Origin: Ursus arctos
Lineage: Eukaryota > Chordata > Mammalia > Carnivora > Ursidae
Length of the DNA stretch: 64,000 bases
Assembly: GCF_023065955.2 (NCBI RefSeq)
Contig: NW_026622852.1
Span: 10,027,423 to 10,091,422 of the forward strand
Direction: 5' to 3'
The notes below the pieces were generated by a model. The model was not told the DNA's origin. It ran no database searches and saw only the letters and a program-made list of their open reading frames with translations. A program made the position numbers and the translations under genes. Below, piece by piece: positions 17,816 to 28,914 of this stretch; within the stretch, counting starts at the first letter, position 1, and each line of letters opens with the position of its first letter.

Positions 17816-17856
17816 GGGGGAGGGGGAGGGGAGGGCCGGGGAGGGGTGGGGGTGGG
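17816..17856 (+). other. G-tract cluster with G-quadruplex potential
   Basis: The plus strand has eight closely spaced G runs of 3-5 bases (GGGGG, GGGGG, GGGG, GGG, GGGG, GGGG, GGGGG, GGG) separated by 1-2 nt. It lies in PSIP1 intron 1 just upstream of the ATG exon; the G-rich strand is the template strand for PSIP1. Confidence 0.85.
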
Positions 17857-18276
17857 AGAGTGAGGGGAGAGCCGCCTCCCGCTCCTCCCCCGCGAGTGCG
17901 CGGCCTCCGCAGCCCGGGAGCTACCACTCCAGGCTTCGGCAGGTCCACCGCTCGACGACCGAAAAGACGCCACCACCTGAGGCTAAGATGCTTCTCAGCC
18001 CCCAATTCCCCTTTCTCCCGCCCCATCTTTCCTCGGGCTTTTTTCTCCGGGCTTAAGCCCCAAGAGGGAGGAGGTCTGGGGAGAGGGAAAAAAGATGGCA
18101 AAGAAAAGGGTAACGTCCCCCTCCCGTCCACACCGGACATCTCCCCCAACCTGCTTCCCGACGGTCGCAGCCCCGGGCCGCCCCGCGGCTCCCGGGCGGG
18201 CCGCGGCCACTTCCCCGCTACAGCCAGGAGCGAGGCCACTGAGGGGGGGCGGGGCGAGTCCCCGCCGCCCGCTCAC

Positions 18277-18480
18277 CTGCCGGGGCCGCGGGCGCTGAGG
18301 CTGCGGTGGCGGGCCGGCCGCCTCTGCCCGCGTCCACGCAAGCCACCTGCGCCACCAGCTGCCGCAGAGGCGTCTCAACGGCTCCGAATCGCAACCGCCG
18401 CCGCCGCTGCCGCCGCCGTCGCTGCGCTGCTCCCGCGCGGCTCCCGCTCGGGGCCCGCTAGCACTGGGGCGGGACCAACT
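18277..18480 (-). other. PSIP1: PSIP1 non-coding exon 1 (predicted, 5' end approximate)
   Basis: A strong donor, CGGCAG|GTGAGC, sits at 18277/18276 on the minus strand inside the CpG island. Upstream of it the minus strand carries a GCG/GCA-rich trinucleotide run (18394-18420) and a GC box (18466-18474). The upper boundary is a guess placed near the GC box, since a TATA box is absent. The long ORFs seen across this region on both strands are compositional. Confidence 0.45.
18394..18420. repeat. Imperfect (CCG)n trinucleotide repeat
   Basis: About nine CCG-type triplets with one CTG interruption lie at 18394-18420. On the PSIP1 sense strand they read as (CGG)n with one CAG, inside the predicted non-coding exon 1. 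Confidence 0.8.
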
Positions 18481-18699
18481 GCTGCCCGAGGGAGGGGGGG
18501 CAGCGCCGCACCGGCCTGAGGTGTGTGGCTCGGAAGCGGAACTTCAGAAGGGGCTAGCTCTCCACGTTGGCTTTTGCCCAGCAGTTGCGGCCAAATGGAG
18601 GGAGATACTGGGGGAAGGAACAAAGGAGTGGGCGAAAAAATCTCGGCCCGTGGCTGTTTCCCCCTGCGGTTTGCAGAGTGGTCGGGCCCGGCCCGCCCC

Positions 18700-19560
18700 T
18701 GCTGGCTGCTCTGCGTGTGTGTATTTGTATGTGTACTGTATGTAAAAGGCGGGGAGGGAGGAAACGATTGTTGTGGACGAGGTTTGGGGGCGGGTATCCG
18801 GGCCTCCAGCCCTTGGCTGTGTGTTAGGGAGAACCTGGCAGTCTAAGCTGCATGTTCTTGCATCGTTTCCCAGGGTGGGGAGGCTTTAATGCTGCACTTG
18901 CGCGGTTTGCACCATCCACCCAAAAAAGAACTGTACAAAAACCCATAGATGAAATCGGAGCATGAGGCTGTTGCAGGGTGTGCAGCTTGTAGGCCTCTTA
19001 CACCTCGCTGAATGGGCCTTTTCCTTGAGATTGTAATATGAGAAAGCCCTAGTTCTTTTCTTTTAAATTTAAAGGACCGAGAACTATTAAAACTGCAATC
19101 CTAACGAATGCAAAATGTGAAGGGAAGAAAACAATGACAGGACAGCGTAAGTCTTTCAGATAGGATGTGGGTTTGGGCCCGTACTAAATTTTAGCTGCAT
19201 CTAAATTTTATTTCTTTAATAGAATGGTAGCTGGGTGGTGGTCAAGTGTAGAAGTGTTGCTAAACCTCACATGTTTTATCTCTTAAAATACTCTTCAAGG
19301 GATTTCTAAAATTATTTTATTTTTTGATCCTTCAGCTAATATATTTTTTAAGAAGTTGGTAGTAACATGCCCAGCTTTCTAGTATGAATGGATATTTTAA
19401 TATTTTTACTCTACCAGAACTATGTCACTAAAATTGTCTAATTTTACTTAACCATTAACATTCACCCAGGTTTCCTAAATAAAAAGGCATTTTGAAAATT
19501 AATAAAAATTAAGTTTTGTTTCATGCTTCACTGAATCCCCCCAAAAAGTACCTACTGTGT
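18700..19560. other. Intergenic, no recognisable feature
   Basis: Sequence leaving the CpG island, with a short GT-rich patch at about 18712-18735. No gene or repeat that I can name. Confidence 0.6.
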
Positions 19561-20260
19561 GTCAAGCATTTTTAGGTGCTGGGGATACAACCATGAACAA
19601 AAAGCACAACTACTTCCTGTCTAAAACAGAATGAAAATATGAAAAAGCATAAGAATATTAAAATACATAAATAGCAATGTGTAGCGTATACTCCTTTAAA
19701 TGAAGAACTCAGAACTGGGAATAGATCAGGGAAAACTGTATTAAAGTAGGTAAAAATTGAGAAGAATACATTGAAAGAGATACTTCCTTAAAAGGAACGA
19801 AGACATCCCCAATGCAAATTGTCCTGCGGGGAATGTCAAGAGACTAAATCATACCTCAGCAACAGGCAGAGGGTTCCAAGTGTTGCAAAAAGAGAAACGG
19901 ACTGGCAAGGAAGAGGGAAAGGTTAGAGAAAGGTCTTGAAGCCTCTCAGCCTGAATGAGTTTGATATGATGTATGCTAGGGAGCTACTAAAGGTTGCTGA
20001 GCAAGAAAGCAAAGATGATTCTTTAAAAAGTTATTCTTGCTTGCTACAAAGTAGATGACGGTAGAAAGAGGTTGGAGGTTACTGTTGTACTCCCAAAGTG
20101 ACCCATTTCTAGATGAGACTGGTGACTGAAAAAGGCAAGAAAGTGAACAGCTAAGTACACAAAAGAATGATTACCAGGTCTTAGCCATAAATCGTGCTCA
20201 GGAAAAGTGGAGAAAGATGTATTGAAGAAAATTCCAAGACACTGGGTAGGAGAGACCAAG
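19560..20260. repeat. Degenerate ancient repeat (L2-antisense-like plus old long repeat)
   Basis: 'gtgtcaagcatttttaggtgctggggatacaaccatgaac' is antisense L2-like. The continuation ('gaatgagtttgatatgatgtatgctagggagctac') resembles the old repeat also seen near 11, 33.5 and 51.6 kb. Confidence 0.4.
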
Positions 20261-20327
20261 GCATCATCCAGCTACCATTTCTTGCACACCTCCTTTGTTC
20301 TAAGCCTTTTAAGGCTTTGCAATTCCA

Positions 20328-20452
20328 AGTATGGTCTAGGGCCCAGCAGCATGGGCTCTATCTCCCCAGACTTGCTAAATCATAATCTGCATTTTAACAA
20401 GACCCCCAGGTGATTCTTATGCATATTCAAGTTTGAGAGACTACTGCTATGG
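20328..20452 (+). mobile_element. MER5A-type hAT-Charlie fragment
   Basis: 'agtatggtctagggcccagcagcatgggc', 'aatctgcattttaacaagacccccaggtgattcttatgcatattcaagtttgagagactactg' matches MER5A with its right terminal repeat. Confidence 0.85.
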
Positions 20453-20459
20453 AAGATGC

Positions 20460-21612
20460 TACAGGAACATTAAACCAAGTAGGGAAAACACATATAATAG
20501 ATAAACTATAATTAATATTAAAAGATAAGTTTTTACTAGTGCTGAATGATTGAATAAATAAAAAGGGAGTGGTTACTGTGAGTGGGGGGGCGGTCTGCAG
20601 AAAAGACATGAAAATGGAAAATGGAAAAGCATTGATGTTTCAGTGTTAATGTTAAAAATAGAAAGTACAAACTTAGCTCTTGGTGTCTTTAAGTTTGGCA
20701 ATTTCAATTTGTGATAGTCTATAGACAACAAAGGAAAACCCTCGAAAACAGTAAGTCAGGGCAAAACAGGTGGTAGTTTAAGTCTCCAGAGAACAAAAGC
20801 CCAGGATCCCTGGGAGCAGCAGTTCGGAATGGGAGGGAAAGGGGGAGTGAAGAGGGAGGAGGGAGGATTGCACTCAGCAGAGCCACTTGGAGAGCTTTTC
20901 TGAACTACTGAGAGCCTGTGCCCCTCTCCAGCCAGGCTTGATGCACCCTGCCCCCATACTCCGTCTTCTTAGGGAGGGGACGCCAGGAAAAGTACAGCAA
21001 GATAGAGATTAAAGGGCAATGAGAAAGTTGTAAGGAGAAAGAATACAATTTCCAAAACAACAGAAGCAAGAGGGAGGGGGAGGGGGAGGTGAGGCAGGAA
21101 AGGAGATCTAAATGAACTTGATTTCCAGCCTCTCATTTTTATCAAGGTGCTCCTATCCCCATTTTACAGATGAGAAAACAGGTTCACAAAAGTGCAGCAA
21201 CCTGCCCCAAATCACACCTCTAGTTAAGCGACCAAGACAATGTTCCAGCCAGTCAATTCTCAAGTCCGCGCCTTGGTGTGGTCCCCACACCACCTCTAGG
21301 TGGAGCAGGGCGCCAGCAGTGCTGGAGACCAAGGAGCTTATAATTAGAAAAAGATGCTGGAAGGAAAAGCAGCCAGCACTCACTCTTCCACCTTCTGTCT
21401 TTTGACTCAAGAAAGTATTTCCAGCTTCAAATTTCCTAATGACCTTCCTCTACCCCACCCCGTTCCCCAGCTTGTCCCTACCGTCAGCCCATTCTATTTA
21501 ACTCCCAGTTTTAAGAGATTCAACCCCAAAATCACCGGAAAGGCTTCTGACCTCATCTTACTGTGACATAATTTCTTATTTACAATCCTTCAGGCTAATG
21601 TCTAAACTGCTT
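20460..21612. other. Intergenic, mostly unique sequence
   Basis: I see a G-rich run (GGGAGGGGGAGGGGGAGG near 21071-21090) and an antisense MIR-like piece ('cccattttacagatgagaaaacagg' near 21158-21250). Nothing coding is supported. Confidence 0.5.
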
Positions 21613-21628
21613 AGAAATAGGCACCATC

Positions 21629-22029
21629 GGCACCTGGGTTCGGCTCAGGTCATGATCTCCAGGTCCTGGGATCAAACCCCACATTGCCCCCCCCCCACTG
21701 GCTCAGCAGGGAGTCAGCTTCTCCCTCTCCTACTGCCTCTTGCCCTGCTAGTGTGTTCTCTCTGTCTCTCTCCCTCAAATGAATATATATATGTATATAT
21801 ATGTATATATATATATATACATATATATATTTTAAAGATTTTATTTATTCATTTGACAGAGATAGAGATGGCCAGAGAGAGAGAACACAAGCAGGGGGAG
21901 TGGGAGAGGAAGAAGCAGGCTCCTAGCAGAGGAGCCTGATGTGGGGCTCAATCCCAGAACACCAGGATCACGCCCTGAGCTGAAGGCAGATGCTCAACAA
22001 CTGAGCCAACCAGGTGCCCCTTTAAAAAA
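21629..22029. repeat. Composite of two opposed carnivore SINEs with an outer 16-bp target duplication
   Basis: A plus SINE (about 21629-21780, missing part of its head) runs into a (TA)n stretch (21782-21830). A minus SINE (about 21831-22020) follows. The direct repeat AGAAATAGGCACCATC at 21613-21628 and 22030-22045 brackets the pair, so the minus copy inserted into the tail of the plus copy. Confidence 0.9.
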
Positions 22030-22045
22030 AGAAATAGGCACCATC

Positions 22046-22960
22046 TCAGTCATCAATGCCTGGCATTTAGCGGGCACTAAATAAAATTTATTCTCAATAA
22101 ATATTTGTCGAATAAGAGGAAGGGGCAGGTTGAAAAACTCCCTAGTCCCTTAGTCTGAGAAAACAGATAAAAGACACTTTAAAAGACATTTGTTTTTGTT
22201 TTGACTTTGTGAATTTTTTATGTACTTAAAGGTTAACCCTTTAAAAGCACTGACATGTTTTCATGGACTAAAATACATTCATTAAACAGTTTTAATGGAA
22301 ATCTCTACAAATGAGATTTGATACAGTCCCCAAAAAGTAAGTAATATAGTCCCTTCCTTCACATCTTTTACATAGACTACCCATAATTCCCTACCTTAAT
22401 ACACCGTATTTATAACACACCTTGAACTCATGAGTATGAACCCCAATTCCTAAACTTTTCTTACGTGTGATCCTTCAAGCCTCGTGATGGGGAAGTTAGC
22501 AAGAATAAGGGGAAGATAAAGGGCATTAATCAAAGAGCTAGTTCAGTCAGAGATGTCATAAACCTGGTCTAGGCCTACCTTCCCCTGGCCTCCCTTAGCT
22601 TCCATAAGCATTTGAAATTTGGGCCCTTTGGATGGGAGAAACCAACATGTGCTGGTTTGTAAGACAGAGACTAGAGATACCACTGAGCTGGTTTACCAAT
22701 GGATAGAGGAGAGTCATTCTCAGACATATGGCATAAGAGGAGCCTTAATGAGTCTGAGTGCTCATTAGAACAGCTGTAAAGAGGCTAGGCCAGAGCAGGG
22801 ATCAACAGTTGACCTGCGAGTGCTGTTGGTGCCGATTCTGAAGGCTGCCTAGACTGTGTATTGTTCTAGGGGAATCTTTAAAATCACTGCAAAACCTTCT
22901 CTATAGTCACTTCTCATCTCAGAAACTTGGTTTGCTTCTTTCTTAGTTCTCCATATCCAT
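22046..22960. other. Intergenic, mostly unique sequence
   Basis: A short L2/MIR-like 3' end ('cctggcatttagcgggcactaaataaa...caataaatatttgtcgaat') lies at about 22060-22115; nothing else is recognised. Confidence 0.5.
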
Positions 22961-23170
22961 GGGGCACCTGGGTGGTTCAGTTGGTTAAGTGTGCCTTCAG
23001 CTCAGGTCGTGGCCTTGGGGTCCTGGGATCGAGCCCCGCATCGGGCTCCCTGCTCAGCGGGGAGCCTGCTTCCCCCTCTCCGTCTCCCTGCTGATCCCCC
23101 TGCTTGTGCTCTCTTCTGTCAAATAAATAAATAAATAAATAAATAAATAAAATCTTAAAAAAAAAAAACA
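22961..23170 (+). repeat. Carnivore SINE, plus orientation
   Basis: It starts 'ggggcacctgggtggttcagttgg', has the body 'cctgctcagcggggagcctgcttcc', and ends in a long (AAAT)n tail, 'aaaatctt' and poly-A. Confidence 0.93.
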
Positions 23171-23439
23171 AAACTCCACACCCAGTCTCAGCTAAGTCTT
23201 CTCTCATCTCACATGTCTGTGAACCATGCCCCTCTTCATTTTTCTGCCTGTTTCTTGTGCCTTTTTTTCCTTTCGTCCTCTTCTTTCTTGCACATTCTTC
23301 CTCATTTTCCTGCACACTCTCACCTTCTGATTTGGGTAACTGAGAAGTATAGCTTTGAAAGCGGAATGATCACTTTTTCTGGTCAATAGGCTACTAATGT
23401 GATATCTTTTATTATCTTGTGCCTTTGGTTCTTCTAGGG

Positions 23440-23792
23440 GTGGAAAAATAAGTGGTGATTGCCAAAGGTTAGGAATTGTAAGAGGGAGAGGATGGGATGA
23501 CTCTGGGTGGTAACACCAGGGAGATATTCATGGTGACGGAATAGTTCTATATCTTGATTGTGGTAGTGGCTGCAGAAATCTATCCAAGTGACAAAAATCT
23601 ACCCAAGTGACAAAAATAACATAGAACTATACATACACGTTTTACCAATGTCAATTTCCTGGTTTTGTCATTGTACTATAGTTGGTTAAGATGTAACCAT
23701 TAGAGGAAATGGGTGAAGGGTTATACAGGACCTTTCCGTATTATTTTTGCAATTTCCTGTGAATCTATAATTATTTCAAAATAAAAGTGAAA
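23440..23792 (+). repeat. L1 3' UTR fragment
   Basis: 'agtggtgattgccaaaggttagg', 'atatcttgattgtggtagtggctgc' and 'ctataattatttcaaaataaaagt' are typical of older L1 3' UTRs. Confidence 0.8.
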
Positions 23793-23798
23793 AACCAG

Positions 23799-23822
23799 GT
23801 GTGTGTGTGTGTGTGTGTGTGC

Positions 23823-23853
<31 letters not shown>
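23799..23853. repeat. (GT)n-(AT)n microsatellite
   Basis: An uninterrupted GT run is followed by TATA-rich dinucleotides with one CATA break. A second GT run lies at about 23986-24009. Confidence 0.95.
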
Positions 23854-24277
23854 AAAGGTTCAAGAGAAGTTTTTTTTTTAAGGCAAAGAAAATCTGCTTG
23901 TGTTTATAGGTGTTAAGAAGATAGGAATAGGGCTAGGAGAAGGAGAGAAATACAATATTTGTAGTGTCTTCTCACCTGTGTGTGAATATGTGTGTGTGTG
24001 TGTGTGTGAGACCCATGTCTCCTACAATGCTTTTTTTTTCTTCTGCATGACCATGAATATCTCTCCACTGCTACCACCACTTTAGACTCATCCTAACCCC
24101 TTACCCCTTGCAATTCCTAACCATTGGCAATCACTGATCATTTATTTCTCTGTCCCTGAAATTTTGTCATTTCAAATTTTGTCATTTCATTTCATTACAT
24201 ATATGGAATCATACAGTATATGACCTTTGCAGACGGGCTTTTTCCATTCGCCTTAATGTTTTTAAAATCCATATAAG

Positions 24278-24470
24278 TTTTTTTTTTTAAGTTTTATTTA
24301 TTTATTTGACAGAGAGCGAGCATGAGCGGAGGGAGGGGCAGAGGGAGAGGGAGAGGGAGACGCACACTCCCCACTGAGCAGGGATCCTGAATTGGGGCTC
24401 AATCCCAGGACCCTGAGATCATGATTGAGCCAAAGTCAGAGGATGAATGATTGAGCCCCCAGGCTCTCCC
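24278..24470 (-). repeat. Carnivore SINE, minus, within L1
   Basis: Poly-T, 'aagttttatttatttatttgacagagagcg', and the diverged head 'gagcccccaggctctccc'. Confidence 0.88.
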
Positions 24471-25780
24471 ATTTAATTTTTTCTGTATATCAAAAGTTCA
24501 TTACTTTTTATATTTGAGTAGATTCCATGGTATAGATTTACATAGTTTAACCATTTACCTATTGAAGAACATTTTGGTTGTTTCCAGATTTTTGCTATTA
24601 CAATTAAAACTGCTGTAAACACTTCTGTACATGTTTTGTGTAGATAAAAGTTTTTCTTCCTCTGGGATACATGCCCTGGAGTACAATTACTGGGTCATAT
24701 TGTAGTTGCATACTTAGGTTTTTACGAAATTGCCAAACGGTTCTCCAGAATGGCTGTACATTTTACATTCCCACCAACAATATATGAGAGATCTAGTTTT
24801 TCCAAACCTTCACCACCATTTGGAATTGTCACTAGTTTTTCTTTTCACTGTTCTAATAGGTGTGGTCTTAATTTTCATTTCCCTAATGATTAGTGATAGT
24901 AAACATCTTTTCATGTGCTTATTTACCATCTGTATATTCTCTTTGGTGAAATGTCTCTTCATGTTCTTTGCCAATTTTCTAATTGGATTAGCTTTTACTG
25001 TTGAGTTTTGAGCATTCTTTCTATATTTTAAGTAAGAATCCTCTGTCAGGTGTGATTTACAAATATTTTCTCCCAGTCTATACCTTGTCCTTTCATCTTC
25101 TTTACAAGATCTTTCACAGACGAAAAGTTGTTAATATTGTTGAAATCCAATTTAGCAACTTTTTTCTTTTATACATCACGTTTTTGTTGTCATGTCTAAG
25201 AACTCTTCACCAAGCCCTGGGTCGCGAAGATTTTTCTCCTATGTTTTCTTCTTTAAGTTTTACAGTTTAATATCTTATATTTAAATCTATGCTCCATTTT
25301 GAGTTAATTTTTGGGTAAGATATGATGTTTAGATGGAGGTTCATATTTTTTTTGTCTATGGATATCCAAAGGCTCCAGCACCTTTATTGAAAAACTATCC
25401 TTGTTTCATTGAATTGCTTTTTTACCTTTGTCAAAATCATTTTACCATACTTGTGTGAACTCATCTATTTTGTTCAATTGATCATTGTGTCTTCTGTCTG
25501 AGCCAAGGTTTTGATTACTGAAGTACTACACACTATCTTGATTACTGAATCTCTATAATAAATTGTAAAACAAGATAGAGTGATTCCTTCCACTTTATTC
25601 TTATTTTTCTAATTTTTTTCTAGATATTCTAGTTCCTCGTTTTCCATAAAAATTTTAGAATAAGCTTGTCTCTATCTACTTAAAAAATCTTCCTGAGATT
25701 TTAATAGAAATTATTCTTTTTTTTTTTTTTTTTGAGAGAAAGAGAATGAGTGGGGGAGGGACCGAGGGAGAGAGAGAATC

Positions 25781-26013
25781 TTTTTTTTTTTTAAACTTTG
25801 TTATTTATTTATTTACTTAAAAGATTTTATTCATTTATTTGACAGAGAGAGACAGGGAGAGAGTACAAGCAGGGGGAGCCGCAGGCAGAAGGACAGGGAG
25901 AAGCAGGCTCCCCACTGAGTAGGGAGCCCTACGTGGGGCTGGATCCCAGGACTCTGGGATCATGAACCGAGCTGAAGGCAGATGCTTAACCGACTGAGCC
26001 ACCCAGGCGCCCC
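25781..26013 (-). repeat. Carnivore SINE, minus, nested in SINE
   Basis: Poly-T, a long T/A-rich tail, 'aaagattttattcatttatttgacagag', and a clean head 'cgactgagccacccaggcgcccc'. Confidence 0.92.
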
Positions 26014-26015
26014 TC

Positions 26016-26239
26016 TTTTTTTTTTTTTTTTTTTTAAGATTTTATTTATTTATTTGAGAGAGAGAGAGAGAGAGCATGAGTAAGGGGGAAGATCACAGGG
26101 AGAGGGAGAAGCAGATTCCCTGTTGAGCAGGGAGGCTGACCTGGGGCTCTTGGGGCTCATAGGGCTGGATCCCAGGACTCTGGGATCATGACCTGAGCTG
26201 AAGGCCAATGCTTAACTTACTGAGCCACCCAGGCACCCT
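26016..26239 (-). repeat. Carnivore SINE, minus, nested in SINE
   Basis: Poly-T from 26016, 'aagattttatttatttatttgagag', and the head 'gagccacccaggcaccc'. The outer SINE resumes at once with a near-repeat of GAGAATCTT (GAAAAATCTT). Confidence 0.92.
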
Positions 26240-26752
26240 GGGAGAGAAAAATCTTAAGCAGGCTCCACACCCAGTGCAGAGACCATGCAGAGCCTAATCC
26301 CAGAACCCTGAGATCAGAGCCAAAATTGAGAGTTGGATGCTTAACCAACTAAGCCACACAGATACCCCAGGTAGGAATTATGTTAAACCTATATATAAGT
26401 TTGGGGAGAATTGATATCTTTACTAGGTTGAGTCTTCTAATCCATGAACATAATATGTCTGTCCACTAATTTAAATAATCTTTAATTTCTTTCATTAGCA
26501 TTTTGTAGTTTTTAGCCTATAAGTCCCATATGTCATTTGTTAGATTTAAACTATTTAATTTTTTGTACAGAATTGATTTTTTGTATGTTTATTTTGTATT
26601 TGGAAAACTTGCTGAACTCATTAATTTTAGGAGGGTATTTTGTTTTTGTCTCTGGTTTTTTTGATAATTTCTTGGGATTTTCAGCATAATCATGTTATTT
26701 GCAAATGGGGACAAAAAGCAGTTTATATAATTTTAGTTCTTTTAAATTTTTT

Positions 26753-26922
26753 AAAAAATATTTTATTTTTTATTTATTTTGGGGGGGCATGAGTGGGAGG
26801 CAGAGGCACAGGGAGAGGAAGAAGCAGACTCCCCACTGAGCAGGGAGCCAGATGTGGGACCCTGAGATCACAACCAGAGCCAAAGGCAGACACTTAACTG
26901 ACTGAGCCACCCAGGTGCCCCA
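26753..26922 (-). repeat. Carnivore SINE, minus, with 19-bp target duplication
   Basis: The direct repeat TAGTTCTTTTAAATTTTTT stands at 26734-26752 and 26923-26941. Between them is a minus SINE ending 'gccacccaggtgcccca'. Confidence 0.93.
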
Positions 26923-27010
26923 TAGTTCTTTTAAATTTTTTGAGGATAGTTTTATGGCCCAGGATATGGTCTATTCATATGTTTGTAATGACTGTATATT
27001 CTGGTTGTTG

Positions 27011-27125
27011 TTTTTTTCAAGATTTTCTTATTTTTAAGTAATCTCTGTACCCCATGTGGGGCTCAAACTTACAACCCCAAGATCAAGAGTCACATGCTCC
27101 ACCAACTGAGCCAGCCAGGTGACCC
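27011..27125 (-). repeat. Old short SINE, minus, within L1
   Basis: 'aagtaatctctgtaccccatgtggggctcaaacttacaacccc...gagccagccaggtgaccc' is flanked by TATTCTG (26997-27003 and 27126-27132). Confidence 0.88.
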
Positions 27126-27550
27126 TATTCTGCTTTGTTGAGGAGAATTAAATAAATGTCAATTTATATACTATCCTGCTGGTTGACGTCATTGAGTTCT
27201 TGTATATTCTTCATTTTTTTCTGTTTATTTGTCCTATCAATTATTGACAGAAAGATACTGAAGTCTCCAACTATAGTTGTAGATTTAGCTCTGTTGTTTG
27301 GTATACACACATTGAGAATTGCTATGTTTTTGCTGTATTTTCTTTATCAACTTTTATCATTATTTATTGTTCCTCTTTATTTCTAGTAAAATTTTTTTGC
27401 TCCGAAGTCTACTTTATCTGATATTAATATAGCTATTCCTACTTTTTTCTGATAAAAGTTTTCATAGTATGACTTTTTGCAGCTTCTTACTAACATGTTT
27501 TATATCTGAGGTGGATTTCTTATAGACATCAGATAGTTGGGGTTTTTCTA

Positions 27551-27741
27551 TTTTTTTAAAGATTTTATTTATTTATTAGACAGAGAGAGAGAGAGAAAGC
27601 ATGCACAAGTAGGGGGAGTGAAAGAGAGAGAAGCAGACTCCTGCTGAGCAGGGAGCTGGAGGTGGAGCTCTGTCCCAGTACCCTAGGATCATAACCTGAG
27701 CCAAAGACAGATGCTTACTAACTAAGCCACCCAGGCGCCCC
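27551..27741 (-). repeat. Carnivore SINE, minus, within L1
   Basis: Poly-T, 'aaagattttatttatttattagacagag', and the head 'gccacccaggcgcccc'. Confidence 0.92.
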
Positions 27742-27792
27742 AGTTGTTGACGTTGTTTTTTAAGATTAAAGGTTTTTTAAAGATTAAAATGT

Positions 27793-27918
27793 GTTTTTTT
27801 AAAAGATTTTTTTTAATTTCTTATTTTTAAATAATCTCTACACCTAACGTGGAGCTTGAACTCATGACCTCAAGATCAAGAGTCACATGCTCTACCAACT
27901 GAGCCAGCCAGGTGCCAC
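27793..27918 (-). repeat. Old short SINE, minus, within L1
   Basis: 'aaataatctctacacctaacgtggagcttgaactcatgacc...gagccagccaggtgcca'. L1 text resumes with AGTTGGG, which also precedes the SINE pair at about 27535. Confidence 0.85.
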
Positions 27919-28914
27919 AGTTGGGTCATATTTTCAATCCACGGTGCCAATCTCTGTCTTTTAATTGGTGTATTTAGACCACTTACATTTAATGCAATCA
28001 TCAATATGTTAGAGCTTAATTCTAGTATTTCTTGTTTGTTTCCTTTTTCCTACCTTCCTGTAGGTTATTTGAACCTTTGTTAAAATCCCATTTTGATTTA
28101 TCCATAGTGTTTTTTTGTGTATATTTCTTTGTATAAGTTTTTCAGTTGTTGCCATAGGCATTACATTATACATACGTAATTTACCATAGCCTACTTCTGT
28201 TGACATTTTACTAGTTTGAGTGAAGAATAGAAACCTTAATGTTCTTTTAGTCCTTTTACTCTCCACTATTTATAAGACGGATGTCTTAAATATTTCCCTT
28301 ACACACACCAAGAACCACATCAAAAAGTATAACTTTCATTCAACTATCAAATATAATTTAGAAATACTCAAGAGAAGAAGTGAAATCTGTTGTATTTACC
28401 TATAGTTTTACTCTTTCCATTGTTCTTTCTTCCTTCCTGATGTTTCAAGTTTCCTTCTTTTATCATACAGGTAGGACCACACTTTTGTCCTTGCTGTTTG
28501 GTTAGAGTAGGGTAATAATTATCTAAACTTTTCTGTCTTGCTAGGCTACCCCTTTCCTGGTTCACTGGCTATAGAGAGCAGGCGCTTTTTTTTTTTTTTT
28601 TTTTTATGGCCTCTTTTGTTTGTGTCTGTTGAATTTTCTAGTTGCTGACTTTCCAGAACCTATTTCAAGATGTCTGAGGCAAAAAGAAAACCCAGCAGAC
28701 AGTTCACCACTGTGTCATTCCTTGGGTCCCAAAGTCTCTAACCAGTCTATAATCTCTTCACCTTTCAGAGACATTTTATGTTTGTTTTATTTACAATGTC
28801 CAGTGGACTTGTTTCTCTCTTTCCCTTTATCACCAAGTTCATGGGTGGAAAATCGTTTATTAAAAATAGTTTGCCTCTACTTCATCACTTACAACTTAAC
28901 CTTCATCTCCAATG

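Larger units (their letters stand above)
25716..26370 (-). repeat. Outer (older) SINE split by two inserted SINEs
   Basis: Its tail half is at 25716-25780 and its head half at 26240-26370 ('aagcaggctccacacccagtgcagagacc...gccacacagatacccc'). L1 text resumes on both sides with a near-duplicate of GAAATTAT/GGAATTAT, which marks its insertion site. Confidence 0.8.
24110..28600 (-). mobile_element. Long antisense L1 fragment (ORF2/3' part), broken up by nested SINEs
   Basis: The segment reads as antisense L1: 'tttgctattacaattaaaactgctgtaaac', 'cattcccaccaacaatatatgagag', 'ctccagcacctttattgaaaaactatcc', 'gctattcctacttttttctg' and 'tttagaccacttacatttaatgcaat'. It is heavily mutated, has no usable ORF, and is interrupted by at least eight SINEs listed separately. 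It is the largest single element in the intergenic region. Both ends are estimated; L1-like text may continue to about 28.8 kb. Confidence 0.8.

Noticed and set aside
17860..18519. 219-codon plus-strand ORF and overlapping ORFs of 82-155 codons on both strands
   Set aside because: They lie in the PSIP1 CpG island, are Pro/Arg/Gly/Ala-rich in every frame, and are explained by high GC content with few stop codons.
21598..21939. 113-codon plus ORF with a YIYIYIYI stretch
   Set aside because: Translated SINE plus (TA)n repeat.
23799..24009. Possible CRISPR-like or satellite array
   Set aside because: Simple GT/AT dinucleotide runs in a mammalian genome; no spacer structure.
24730..25270. Two hydrophobic ORFs (93 and 89 codons)
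   Set aside because: They read the antisense strand of an L1; the hydrophobic bias comes from T-rich antisense sequence.
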